Shown: positions 1 through 8,302 of the stretch, in pieces
Position numbering within the stretch: the first letter of the stretch is position 1
Layout of the letters: each line of letters opens with the position of its first letter
Assembly: GCF_002263215.1 (NCBI RefSeq)
Contig: NZ_NLFK01000001.1
Location: forward strand, 1 to 64,000
Direction of reading: 5' to 3'
DNA: 64,000 nucleotides
Origin: Actinobacillus seminis
GTDB lineage: Bacteria > Pseudomonadota > Gammaproteobacteria > Enterobacterales > Pasteurellaceae
Position numbers and translations under genes: made by a program
The notes under the pieces: model-generated
Databases searched by the model: none
What the model saw: the letters and a program-made list of their open reading frames with translations, nothing else
What the model was told of the DNA's origin: nothing

Positions 1-778
1 GCTTTTTCCCCGCCCAAATGCCCGCATTGATTTCCGCTTCTCGAGCAAGAATATCGGTATAATCGACACGACTGTTATCCAGCCCTTTGCCGCTCACCAC
101 CATTTTGCCTTTTTCAACCTGAAAGCCTGTTACACGTCCATCTTCGAGCAGTGGATTACCTGTGGTCATTGTTGAGCGTGTCGCATTAATCGTGCCGCAC
201 CCATCACAATGAAGCCCATTTGGATTAGCGATGATTACTTCAGCTTTTTTTCCTGCCACTTCCAAATAACCTTTAAGTTGGGTTGGATGCGTGGACGTAA
301 CCTCATTGAGAATCACTTTTGCTTCGCCACGAGCAAGATAAGGATTGCTTTGTACCCAACCTGCTTGCTGTGTTTGTGTGTCTTTGTGGCTGTTATTAAG
401 AATCGCCCCTTTTTTATCTACATTAAAATCTTGGTATTTATTATGAGAAAGCCCTTTATCATTCGGGGTTTGAATATTGACTTGCGGTAATCCGTTCGCT
501 GTTTGCAACACAATAGGTTGTTGATTTTTAGGTGCGTTGGGATCGGCTTTGATAATTAAGGTTTCCGCAAATACAGACGAGGAAAAGACAAAACTCAAAG
601 CACAGAATAAACGAAAGACAAGGGGAGTTAAGGCGGCAAAAATGGGTAGAAAATTAACCGCACTTTGCATTTGAGGCATCTCACTTTTTGCTTTGCCTTC
701 AGCTTTTACTGGCTCTGAAATCACGGCAAGAGGTTGCAATATTTTGCTAAAAATCACACGAAACTGACGTTTATTCAT
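1..778 (-). CDS. TpsA-family filamentous haemagglutinin/adhesin, N-terminal part (cut by window edge)
   Basis: This is the exported partner of a two-partner secretion system. The start ATG is at 778 and the gene runs off the left edge, so only about 259 residues are seen. The N-terminus (MNKRQFRVIFSKILQPLAV) resembles the extended signal peptide of large TpsA proteins and is followed by a hydrophobic export segment ending near FAETLII. The haemagglutination-activity (TPS) domain follows, with the typical VIIANPNGL motif and a CDGCG pair. The gene lies 34 bp downstream of the transporter remnant on the same strand, the usual tpsB-tpsA order. Whether it is intact beyond the edge cannot be seen. 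With its transporter truncated, secretion is doubtful. Confidence 0.88.
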   Translation of the reverse strand, partial: MNKRQFRVIFSKILQPLAVISEPVKAEGKAKSEMPQMQSAVNFLPIFAALTPLVFRLFCALSFVFSSSVFAETLIIKADPNAPKNQQPIVLQTANGLPQVNIQTPNDKGLSHNKYQDFNVDKKGAILNNSHKDTQTQQAGWVQSNPYLARGEAKVILNEVTSTHPTQLKGYLEVAGKKAEVIIANPNGLHCDGCGTINATRSTMTTGNPLLEDGRVTGFQVEKGKMVVSGKGLDNSRVDYTDILAREAEINAGIWAGKK

Positions 779-811
779 AAGAAAATCCTCGTTTAAGCCT
801 AATGCACTAAA

Positions 812-1675
812 TTAAAAGGTTAAGCCGATATTAAAGCCGGTTACGGTATGCGATGTTCTAAATCCTGTCGGTTTTTTTAACGGTCTTCCCCAGAAAACAT
901 CATAATAAAAATACGTTACATTACCACGTAAGCCGATTGCTGTACCGACCAAACTATGCCCAACTTGATTTTGAGTTGACCACCCCGATACTCTGCCCTG
1001 ATCAACCGCCCAATAAAAATGTTGACCGCTGTTTCCCATATTCCAAACCAACTCATTTCGCCATAACCAACCTTTTTCACCGGAAAGAGATAACTCACCG
1101 TCAAATCCACGCACCGTATAACGCCCACCAATGCTCAATCTATCTTGTTGAATAAGAGGGGTTTTATTCCATTGAGCGGACCAAGTCGTATTAAATGCCA
1201 AGGGTTGCTTCCCCATATAGAAAGGATAATTAATGTCTACCGAGGCGGTAATAATTTTAGGACGAGAAGTACCGTTTCCCCAATATTCTTCCGGTGCCGC
1301 TATGGTGCGACCTACACCTGTTCCCCATTTAAATCCTAGAGAAAGCTTCAGTGTTACTGCCTTAATATATTTAATATGGCTAAGGTTGAGTTGCCAACCA
1401 GCCATTCGGCGGCGTTGAACATCAATTTCAGCATCATCAATGTAGTTTTTCGAGTGGCGAGACCAAAACCCGCCTGAAATCGTGGTTTTACGTACCGCAT
1501 CTCGATAAAGACGATATGCAAGATTTAAATTGGTTGTTTCACTACGCCCAGCATAGAGGTAAGTATTATCAAACGCCCCAAAAACATCTTGATGGTAATC
1601 CGTTTTATACAGTGAAGCAGAGAGTGTCCAATAACCAAAAGGAACAGAATAATAGAAGCCATAGTTTCTCGTTGC
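812..1675 (-). pseudogene. TpsB-family outer-membrane transporter (ShlB/HecB/FhaC type), 5'-truncated
   Basis: The frame is open from an upstream TGA at 1676-1678 down to the stop at 812 (288 codons). It encodes the C-terminal beta-barrel of a TpsB transporter: YYSVPFGYWTLSASLY, SRHSKNYIDDAEIDVQRRR and RGFDGELSLSGEKGW are characteristic of ShlB/HecB proteins. The family is normally about 550-600 residues with a signal peptide, two POTRA domains and a 16-strand barrel. The signal peptide, POTRA domains and first strands are missing, and no start codon with a ribosome-binding site precedes the open frame. Homology stops at about 1675, where the DNA changes to sequence without coding signal. I read it as a gene truncated by a rearrangement next to the ICE junction. 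Confidence 0.85.
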
Positions 1676-1998
1676 TCAATGAATAAAAAGTAAAGCGGGT
1701 TGATCAATCAGGGACTATATAGTTGGTTTATTTGAGAATGGCTATCTATCGTTATTCGGGCATTTATGATTAGGTTTTCCATAGTGTCAAAATTTTCTTG
1801 AATATATTGTAGAAATGATTAGAAATACGGTAAATTCAGCCTTATTATAGGTTGCGTATTTTACGAGAAAAGTTAAAATCCGGTCTTTACAAACTTTAGA
1901 ATTGGTGTAAGATCGGCTCATCTGTTAAACAGTAGATCTTGTGGCGGTATTGGCTGGATATTCCACTAAGAGCTATTTAGGTTAATGGGCTATACAAG
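1676..1998. other. Non-coding junction DNA resembling an ICE right end
   Basis: I see no gene here. The stretch 1878-1998 resembles the DNA just outside the integrase gene at the other end (63030-63181). Both contain ATCC(A/G)G(C/T)CTTTACAAACT, then GTGTAAGATCGG, then a GGCTGG(A/G)TATT block, and both end in ACAA directly before the shared att core. This suggests that the left flank is the right-end remnant of another related element rather than ordinary host DNA. The stretch 1700-1877 is featureless to me. Confidence 0.5.
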
Positions 1999-2046
1999 GG
2001 ATTGAAAATCCCCGTGTCGGTGGTTCGATTCCGCCTCGAGGCACCA
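1998..2046 (+). pseudogene. attL core plus 3' half of tRNA-Phe (GAA)
   Basis: Positions 1999-2012 (GGATTGAAAATCCC) are repeated at 63182-63195 and are taken as the attachment core. The sequence continues as the 3' half of a tRNA-Phe: anticodon stem-loop with GAA, variable GTGTC, T-arm GGTGG-TTCGATT-CCGCC, acceptor strand TCGAGGC and ACCA. The matching 5' half (acceptor GCCTCGA, D-arm) is absent upstream, so this is not a functional tRNA. ICEs commonly carry the 3' end of their target tRNA so that insertion restores it. Here the element appears to sit somewhere other than its tRNA-Phe target, or beside another element. Confidence 0.75.
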
Positions 2047-2068
2047 TTCCTTAAGTCGTAAAATCTAC

Positions 2069-2144
2069 TCCTCCTTAGTTCAGTCGGTAGAACGGTGGAC
2101 TGTTAATCCATATGTCGCTGGTTCAAGTCCAGCAGGAGGAGCCA
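2069..2144 (+). tRNA. tRNA-Asn (anticodon GTT)
   Basis: A full 76-nt cloverleaf: acceptor strands TCCTCCT (2069-2075) and AGGAGGA (2134-2140), discriminator G and encoded CCA, anticodon GTT at 2102-2104, and T-loop TTCAAGT. It lies 22 bp after the tRNA-Phe fragment. Phe-Asn is a plausible chromosomal tRNA pair in this family, so the ICE end seems to have carried the downstream tRNA along with the Phe 3' half. Confidence 0.95.
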
Positions 2145-2229
2145 AATTCGTTGCTTAGTAATGTTACAGAATCATATCTAATTCCTAGTCGATACTTTAT
2201 TAACAATCATTTTGTTAAGAGAGTATCAA

Positions 2230-3069
2230 ATGAGAAATTCGAACTTATCTAAAAAACCATTCATCATTACCGTTGCCTCAACCAAAGGTGGTTCGGCAAA
2301 AAGTACCAATGCGGCGAATATCGGAGCATTTTGTGCAGATCACGGGTTGAAAACCTTACTAATTGATACCGATACGCAACCGACACTCAGTACTTATTTT
2401 TCCTTAGATTATGTTGCTTTTGGTGGTATTCATGAGTTTTTAACTTATCAAGATGTTGAGCCGAGCCATATTATTTCAAAAACCTCCCTACCTAATTTAG
2501 ACCTCATTCAATCTAATGATCCGAATAATAACGTCAGTCAAATGCTGCGTAATGCACCTGATGGTGCTATTCGTTTTAGTTTTTTGCTAAAAAAATTACG
2601 AGGCTATGACCTCATTATTGTAGATACGCGTGGCACACGAGATATTACGGTAGATATGTCCGTTCTTGCTGCCGATTTATTATTTTGTCCAATTCTGCCT
2701 CATATTCTATCTGCCAAAGAATTTATTCGTGGTACGATAGGTATGTATCAGGAGCTTCAGACTTTTGAGGCTTTCGGCTTTAGGCTTCCTCCACTTAAAG
2801 CCGTACCAAACTGTGTTGATCATACGAATGATGTCAAATTTGTGCTTGGACAGCTCAAGCAGTTATTTGAGCAAAATATGAGTAAAGATAAAACACTTTT
2901 GGATTTCCATATTCCCGATAAAGTTGCCTACCGTGAAGCGGCTACTTATTCATTACCGGTTTATCGTCATAGCAAAGCTGAATATGACATTATTAAATCA
3001 CTTTGTTCCCTGTTATTACCTCAATTTATCACGCACTTTGAACAAGTTCGAGGAGGTTCTAATGGGTAA
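2230..3069 (+). CDS. ParA/Soj-family partition ATPase of the ICE
   Basis: A 279-residue deviant-Walker ATPase. The Walker A motif is TKGGSAKST near residue 20, followed by LLIDTDTQPT and later LIIVDTRGTRD (Walker B-like). I chose the ATG at 2230 because AAGAGAG lies 7 nt upstream; a TTG at 2212 would add six residues. In this ICE class a ParA is the first gene of the maintenance module and acts with the downstream ParB-like protein in stability of the circular form. It overlaps the helicase gene by 8 bp, so the two are probably translationally coupled. Confidence 0.9.
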   Translation: MRNSNLSKKPFIITVASTKGGSAKSTNAANIGAFCADHGLKTLLIDTDTQPTLSTYFSLDYVAFGGIHEFLTYQDVEPSHIISKTSLPNLDLIQSNDPNNNVSQMLRNAPDGAIRFSFLLKKLRGYDLIIVDTRGTRDITVDMSVLAADLLFCPILPHILSAKEFIRGTIGMYQELQTFEAFGFRLPPLKAVPNCVDHTNDVKFVLGQLKQLFEQNMSKDKTLLDFHIPDKVAYREAATYSLPVYRHSKAEYDIIKSLCSLLLPQFITHFEQVRGGSNG

Positions 3070-4438
3070 GGAGAAGAACTCTTCACCGGAATTATATTCT
3101 GTGGAATCGGAATGTGCGGTGATTGGCGGTTTATTAATAAAACCGGAATATTTTGATGATGTTGACATAATATTAAAGGCGCAGGATTTTTATTTAATTC
3201 AACATCGCTATATTTTTGAAGCCATCAGTGAGTTGGCCCATAAAAATAAAGCGATTGACATGTTGACATTATCAGAACGGCTCAAAGAAAAAGCCTGCTT
3301 AGATGAGGTTGGCGGTTTGGCTTATTTAGCTGAAATGGTAAACAATACCCCATCAGCCTCCAATCTTATTACTTATGCAAACCTCGTTAAACAGTACAGC
3401 AAGCAACGTCAATTTCTGGCCTTAGGACAATTTATTCTTGGTGAAATGCGTACCCCAAAAAATGCAGAACAGCTTGACGAGCTTGCGGAGCGTATTGAAA
3501 AGCAATATACCGAGATTTCTTTAAGTCAACAGGATAAAAGTGCGGTGAATTTATCGGATGTCTTTGGTGAGATCTTTGACAGGATGGAGAAATCCACGCT
3601 AAACGCGGATCCCGTGACCGGTACACCTTTGGGAATTCAGCAAATAGATGAATTAACTACCGGCGGGCAACCGGGAGAGCTCATCATTATCGCAGCACGT
3701 CCTGCAATGGGTAAAACAGCACTTTCACTTACAGCTGCCGCAAGTATTTTAGATAAATTGGACGAGCAATCTGTGTTTTATTTCAGTCAGGAAATGCCGG
3801 CAGATCAACTTTTACAGCGTTTGATGGCGATGAAATCAAGGGTAAGCCTGCAAAAGATTCGTCGAGCGACAGAGCTTAAGGAAGAAGATTGGAGCAAACT
3901 TTCTGATTCGGTGGGGCTTATTCAACGAAACTGGAGCAAGCGTTTAATTATTGATGATGAAGGGGCATTAACGATCCCTCGATTACGTAGTAAAGTGCGT
4001 CAATATAGCCGACAATATGGCTTGCCTGCGGCGGTTTTCATTGATTATCTCCAATTAATGCGAGGTACCGGCAGAATAGAAAACCGTCACCTTGAAATCA
4101 CTCAAATTTCAGGGGCATTAAAAGCCCTTGCGAAAGAATTAAATCGCCCTGTTTATGCCCTTTCTCAATTAAATCGCAGTTTGGAACAACGCACCAATAA
4201 ACGCCCTGTTAATGCGGATTTACGCGAATCGGGCTCACTTGAGCAAGATGCTGATGTGATTTTGTTTATCTACCGTGATGAGGTATATCATCCGGAAAGT
4301 GTAGATCGAGGGTTGGCTGAAATCATTATAGGCAAGCAGCGTAACGGACCTTTAGGAAGCGTGAAATGCCGTTTTTATGGTGAGTTTAGTTTATTTGAAA
4401 ATGAAATGAATTTAGATGGATATCGCTATGAATACTAA
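3062..4438 (+). CDS. dnaB: DnaB-like replicative DNA helicase (ICE-encoded)
   Basis: A 458-residue protein with the DnaB layout. The N-terminal domain (SVESECAVIGGLLIKPEYF) is followed by a RecA-fold helicase domain with Walker A ARPAMGKTAL, the Walker B region VFIDYLQLM, and the QLNRSLEQR and DLRESGSLEQDADVI motifs. The start is at 3062, after an AGGAGG box inside the end of parA. A private DnaB is standard in ICEHin1056/PFGI-1 elements and probably supports replication of the excised circle. The length is typical and no key motif is missing. It overlaps the next gene. Confidence 0.95.
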   Translation: MGKEKNSSPELYSVESECAVIGGLLIKPEYFDDVDIILKAQDFYLIQHRYIFEAISELAHKNKAIDMLTLSERLKEKACLDEVGGLAYLAEMVNNTPSASNLITYANLVKQYSKQRQFLALGQFILGEMRTPKNAEQLDELAERIEKQYTEISLSQQDKSAVNLSDVFGEIFDRMEKSTLNADPVTGTPLGIQQIDELTTGGQPGELIIIAARPAMGKTALSLTAAASILDKLDEQSVFYFSQEMPADQLLQRLMAMKSRVSLQKIRRATELKEEDWSKLSDSVGLIQRNWSKRLIIDDEGALTIPRLRSKVRQYSRQYGLPAAVFIDYLQLMRGTGRIENRHLEITQISGALKALAKELNRPVYALSQLNRSLEQRTNKRPVNADLRESGSLEQDADVILFIYRDEVYHPESVDRGLAEIIIGKQRNGPLGSVKCRFYGEFSLFENEMNLDGYRYEY

Positions 4439-6134
4439 GAACAAAAAATTATCAGACGCTGTGGCACGCAATTTAAATGTTTCACCTATGGTGAATACCT
4501 CACCCTCTTATGTGGGAGCGGCTGTAACCCATTATCCTACAACCTCTCGGTACATTACGGTAACGTTGGATAAATTACGCCCTTATGAGCATAACCCACG
4601 CAAAACCCGTAATCCTAACTTTGAGATGATAAAAGAATCCATTCGACGTCGCGGATTAGATCATAAGCCCAATATTACCCAACGCCCGGGCGAGCCGTTT
4701 TATATCATCGCAGATGGAGGGAATACAAGGATTCAAGCTTTAAAAGAGTTATTCAGTGAAACCCAAGACCAACGTTTTTGGGCGATTGAATGCTTATATA
4801 AACCTTGGAAAGGTGAGACAGCGGACAGTGTGGAAGCGGAACTTGATTTGCTGATCGGTCATTTAATTGAGAATGACACCCGTGCAGATTTAACCTTTAT
4901 TGAGAAAGCTCTAGGAATTCAGCAGGCGAAAAAGTATTACGAGAAAAAACTTGGGCGTTCATTATCAGCTCGAGAGCTTTCAAGTGAATTGGAAAATGGT
5001 GGGTATATTATTCATTATACAACTATATTAAAAATGGCAAGATGTGTTGAGTTTTTATATCCTTTTATTCCTGATGTCTTATTTAATGGCTTAGGTAATA
5101 GCCCAATAGATAAGTTGCTAGCCATTCGCAATAACTCCCTTGAAGTTTGGCAGCAATATCAATTTAAAACAGAAATTACGTTTGAAGCCATTTGGCAAAA
5201 CAGTTTATCCCGTTGCAATGATGATAATCCCTTTAATGTGAAAACCTTTCAAGATGCTTTAATTAATGAGATGACGGATGCCCTTGAAGGTAAAGTCAGC
5301 TATGAAATGCTCTATATGGAAGTGGATCTGGATGAGCGTAAATTTCAGAAATTGGCGAAAAAGCAGCAAGAAATTGATGCCCAAATTCAGCATAGTGAAG
5401 AAGATGTGGCGAGATTTCAGCAACAGCAATTGGAAAAATCCCTTTCCGAGCCTGTTCAACGTATTGAGATGACAGAAACAGAAAGTACAAGTGCCATTTC
5501 TCCAGTCTCTGATGAGCATGCTGAAAATGTAGAAAAAAATGACCGCACTTTCGTGGAAGATGTCAGCATCGATAATTTAGAGACTGAAACAGTAAATGAC
5601 ATTGTGAATACTGAAACAGGTGATGAGGTTTCTATTTCTGAACCACTCCAAGATCTCGCCCGGCAATTTGCTCAAAATTACGGTATTACCCCCGGAATGA
5701 GTATTCAGGCTCAACGTGAGCAACAAGCCATTGCAAATGGGTTGGAGTTTGCTTGTGTCGGTCGTCAACCTGTTGCGGATATTTGGCAGGTATACCCAAG
5801 TCGTCAACATAAAGCAGAAGCCTATTCGCTTGCCTTAGATATTGCCGAGCAATTTGGGATTGATGAACTCGTTGAACACGTTGTAAACGATCCTGTCGAT
5901 TACAGCTTTCAGATGAAAGCCATGGACGATTCTTTAAAAGACGATACACAACGTACAATTTATGAGTTACTCAATATGCTGCAAACACAGGATTTATCTT
6001 ATGCGGAAGCCTGTTTTCTTGATACGGCATTATTGTTAGGTTCGGCAGACCGGGAACCTGAAATCGATGATATCGCCTTGGTGAAATTATTTCGACTCAT
6101 TCGTCTTGTTCGTTATTTACGGGCTTCAGCTTAA
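4428..6134 (+). CDS. ParB-family protein of the PFGI-1 ICE class
   Basis: About 568 residues. An N-terminal ParB/Srx-like nuclease domain starts near residue 40: VTLDKLRPYEHNPRKTRN, then IADGGNTRIQALKEL, the ParB box with G-N-T-R in place of G-E-R-R. The middle contains a coiled, Glu/Gln-rich stretch (about 290-350) and an acidic linker rich in Glu, Asp and Thr (about 350-410), followed by an alpha-helical C-terminal region. This large form is typical of ICE ParB proteins rather than chromosomal ParB. The start is uncertain: the ATG at 4428 has a GGA 7 nt upstream, and an ATG at 4416 is the alternative. Both overlap the helicase stop. Confidence 0.88.
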   Translation: MNTKNKKLSDAVARNLNVSPMVNTSPSYVGAAVTHYPTTSRYITVTLDKLRPYEHNPRKTRNPNFEMIKESIRRRGLDHKPNITQRPGEPFYIIADGGNTRIQALKELFSETQDQRFWAIECLYKPWKGETADSVEAELDLLIGHLIENDTRADLTFIEKALGIQQAKKYYEKKLGRSLSARELSSELENGGYIIHYTTILKMARCVEFLYPFIPDVLFNGLGNSPIDKLLAIRNNSLEVWQQYQFKTEITFEAIWQNSLSRCNDDNPFNVKTFQDALINEMTDALEGKVSYEMLYMEVDLDERKFQKLAKKQQEIDAQIQHSEEDVARFQQQQLEKSLSEPVQRIEMTETESTSAISPVSDEHAENVEKNDRTFVEDVSIDNLETETVNDIVNTETGDEVSISEPLQDLARQFAQNYGITPGMSIQAQREQQAIANGLEFACVGRQPVADIWQVYPSRQHKAEAYSLALDIAEQFGIDELVEHVVNDPVDYSFQMKAMDDSLKDDTQRTIYELLNMLQTQDLSYAEACFLDTALLLGSADREPEIDDIALVKLFRLIRLVRYLRASA

Positions 6135-6144
6135 TGGAGGCATT

Positions 6145-6696
6145 ATGCTTGATAATTTAAATAAAGTGATTTTAGACCACATTGTAAATAATATTCGTGA
6201 AGGCAATGTGAATACCTGCCATCACCTTGGGTTTTCAACGGCAGAGCTCAGCGAAATCCAACAGTTAAGCATTGATGAAATGTACGATATTGCCCAATCT
6301 AAAGTGCCGATTGCGGCGATTAATATCGATCATAGTGCCTTTTGGAAAATGGTCAAAATGGCACAAGTCAATTCGCAGGAACGAATGATTATTGATCGTG
6401 CCTTGCTGCTTGGTGCGTCCATTCAAATGTTGAATGCCTATTTTGGGTTAAGTACCACGAAAGTATCGGCAAGACGCAGTTTATTGGGGATTCGTGAAGA
6501 ACCCGGAAGAAAAGCCACGGCAACCGATGAACAAAAGACCGTGCTATGGGAATTATGGTGTCAGCATAAAGACAGCATTCAGAATTTAGAGTCAATGGAA
6601 GGTCTGGAATTATTAATGCTGTTTGCGGAAGAAACACAAATTAATTTGACAGCGATTTGGCGTACTGTTGAGCCTTGGTATCGCAATAAAAAATAA
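6145..6696 (+). CDS. DUF2857-like ICE maintenance-module protein
   Basis: A 183-residue protein that resembles the DUF2857 family always found after parB in PFGI-1-type ICEs. The start is the ATG at 6145, after GGAGG. It contains a conserved acidic IDEMYDIAQSKVP segment and a central helical region (RALLLGASIQMLNAYFGLSTTKVSARR) that looks like a helix-turn-helix, so DNA binding is plausible. There is no experimental function that I can name. It lies 10 bp after parB and is probably in the same operon. Confidence 0.75.
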   Translation: MLDNLNKVILDHIVNNIREGNVNTCHHLGFSTAELSEIQQLSIDEMYDIAQSKVPIAAINIDHSAFWKMVKMAQVNSQERMIIDRALLLGASIQMLNAYFGLSTTKVSARRSLLGIREEPGRKATATDEQKTVLWELWCQHKDSIQNLESMEGLELLMLFAEETQINLTAIWRTVEPWYRNKK

Positions 6697-6705
6697 CAAA
6701 AAACT

Positions 6706-6736
6706 CCCCCGAGGTGAGTATCAGGCACATCGGGGG
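6706..6736 (+). terminator. GC-rich hairpin between operon segments
   Basis: CCCCCGA (6706-6712) pairs with TCGGGGG (6730-6736), just after the DUF2857 stop. There is no T-run behind it, so it may be an RNA processing or stability element rather than an intrinsic terminator. Confidence 0.4.
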
Positions 6737-6857
6737 ATAGAGGGGGACAGTATTACTGACTCCCCTCATTGCCTTTGTTAAGAAAGCAAGAGCATTATAA
6801 CGAAATATAGACCCAAAACAAGCGGAATAATTCAATACAGGTTTTGGAGAATTAAAA

Positions 6858-8088
6858 ATGACAATTTTTGAGCAACTCATTACACCGAACAAAACAGAAC
6901 AGGGATTACTCTTTTTTGGAAATCAGCATGAAACCGTGCCGACAAGGCTACTTTATGATCCTTATTTAACTCCGCGAGCCAAATTTGCTTGGCAACTGAT
7001 CAAGCATAAGGCAAGAGAGTTTCAAGGGGGATTATTTCCGTCTTACGAGGTATTGGGGAAACTGCTGTCAGATAAGCCTTACCTGAATGTGAGCCTATCT
7101 CGCAAAACCGTCAGTCAAACCTTATTGTTGTTACGCCTAACACGGTGGTTGACCCTTTGTGAAACGGTGCGTAATGAATTAGGGCAAGTAAAAGGAAATG
7201 TCTATTTATTGCACGATGAGCCTATCCCCATATTAGATGCGATTCAACTTAACGAAGATTATCTCCATTTATTACATTCTGCGACAAAACATAAAGACAT
7301 CGTGGTGAGGGGGGGTCGCTACGTATATTGTCGATAATATTCTTTCAGATAAAACCCAATGGCACTATGTTTCACATATTGATTGGATGCAAGCCCGTTA
7401 TCAAGATTATTGTTCTCGTTTTGGAAATGAAAAAGAGGCTGATTTTTCTTATTTAAATTTAGATACTGTGCAGCAGAATTTGCTGAGTTCCAATAAGGAA
7501 CGCAGTCAAAACAGTGAGGAACTCAGTGAAAAAATGAGCAATTTGCCGAGTTCCATTAAGGAACTCAGTCAAAATACCCCAAGTTCCAATAGGGAACTCA
7601 GCCAAGAAAAACAGGGTAAGTCATTGATTTTAGGCTCAGTTCCATTAAGGAACTCAGTGAATCAGTACAAGTACAGTACAGTATTTATAAATAAATACAG
7701 TACAGGTACACCGGAAGAAATTGATTGGACACTTAACTTAAACCACTTTGAGAAACGTACTGTTGCCAAAGCAATGGAAGGGCTTGATTTAGGGCTGTGC
7801 CAAGCCATTTTGTTTGAAGCGGGCGAACGCCTTGAGAAAGGGACTATTAAGAAGCCACAGGGATATTTACTGAGCCTAGTGAGAAAAGCTCATTTAGGAC
7901 AATTTAACCCCTATTTACTTGAACAACATTTGAGCCAGTGTAATCTATCAATGATGAATAAATCACTGACACATATTACTGTGCCAGAGCGGGATAAAAC
8001 ACCACCGCCATCATCTGTGCCAACATTGGAACAGCGGAAAGCACGTGCCGAAATGATACGTAATTTAAAAACGCAGCTTTTGAATTAA
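6858..8088 (+). pseudogene. STY4528-like ICE replication-module protein, frameshifted in a G7 tract
   Basis: Two frames join into one 409-residue protein if one G is removed from the seven-G run at 7309-7315. The first frame ends at 7337; the second runs on through VATYIVDNILSDKTQWHYVSHIDWMQ to the stop at 8088. The first part (TPRAKFAWQLIKHKA, SRKTVSQTLLLLRLTRWLTLCETVR) looks like a winged-helix replication-initiator-like domain, as in the STY4528 family. The second half is low complexity (about codons 210-270) and encodes repeated palindromes (see separate entry). Possible readings are a sequencing error, a phase-variable G tract or true decay. The start ATG at 6858 has TTGGAG upstream. Confidence 0.7.
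7485..7656 (+). repeat. Four palindromic GAGTTCC-N5-GGAACTC sites inside a coding region
   Basis: Dyads of the form GAGTTCC-N5-GGAACTC occur at 7485-7503, 7548-7566, 7581-7599 and 7638-7656, with a half site near 7516. Spacers are AATAA, ATTAA, AATAG and ATTAA. In protein they give a repeated PSS(N/I)(K/R)ELSQ. The DNA is more conserved than the peptide requires, which suggests binding sites. Confidence 0.75.
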
Positions 8089-8283
8089 GTACAAAAATTA
8101 ACCAGTGTAGAGGGGCTCTACAAAGTACAAAATTTAACCACTGTAAAGGGGCTTTACAAAGTACAAAATTTAACCACTGTAAAGGGGCTTTACAAAGTAC
8201 AAAAATTAACCAGTGTAGAGGGACTCTACAAAGTACAAAAATTAACCAGTGTAGAGGGACTCTACAAAGTACAAAAATTAACC
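8088..8283 (+). repeat. Tandem 36-bp repeat array with conserved hairpins
   Basis: Five full units start at 8088, 8124, 8160, 8196 and 8232, followed by a 16-bp partial unit at 8268. Each unit is AGTACAAAA(A/T)TTAACCA followed by a 6-bp inverted repeat with a 3-nt loop. Units 1, 4 and 5 have GTAGAG/CTCTAC, and units 2 and 3 have GTAAAG/CTTTAC, so both arms changed together and pairing was kept. The array fills the whole gap between the STY4528-like gene and the next gene, and could be an origin iteron set, a partition site or an RNA element. Confidence 0.9.
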
Positions 8284-8302
8284 ATAAAATAGGAGTATCC
8301 GT

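Noticed and set aside
209-490. Plus-strand open frame inside the TpsA gene
   Set aside because: Shadow of a well-recognised minus-strand gene; no ribosome-binding site.
1998-2046. Functional tRNA gene, or a tRNA-Leu attachment site as reported for ICEHin1056
   Set aside because: Only the 3' half is present. The anticodon loop TTGAAAA gives GAA, and the T-arm and variable region fit tRNA-Phe, not the long variable arm of tRNA-Leu.
7671-7716. Long perfect palindrome around the GTACAGTAC words
   Set aside because: On inspection the outer parts are direct repeats of ACAGTAC; only GTATTTA-TAAA-TAAATAC is a true dyad, too weak to list.
8088-8283. CRISPR array
   Set aside because: The 36-bp units are directly adjacent with no unique spacers, and no cas genes are in the window.
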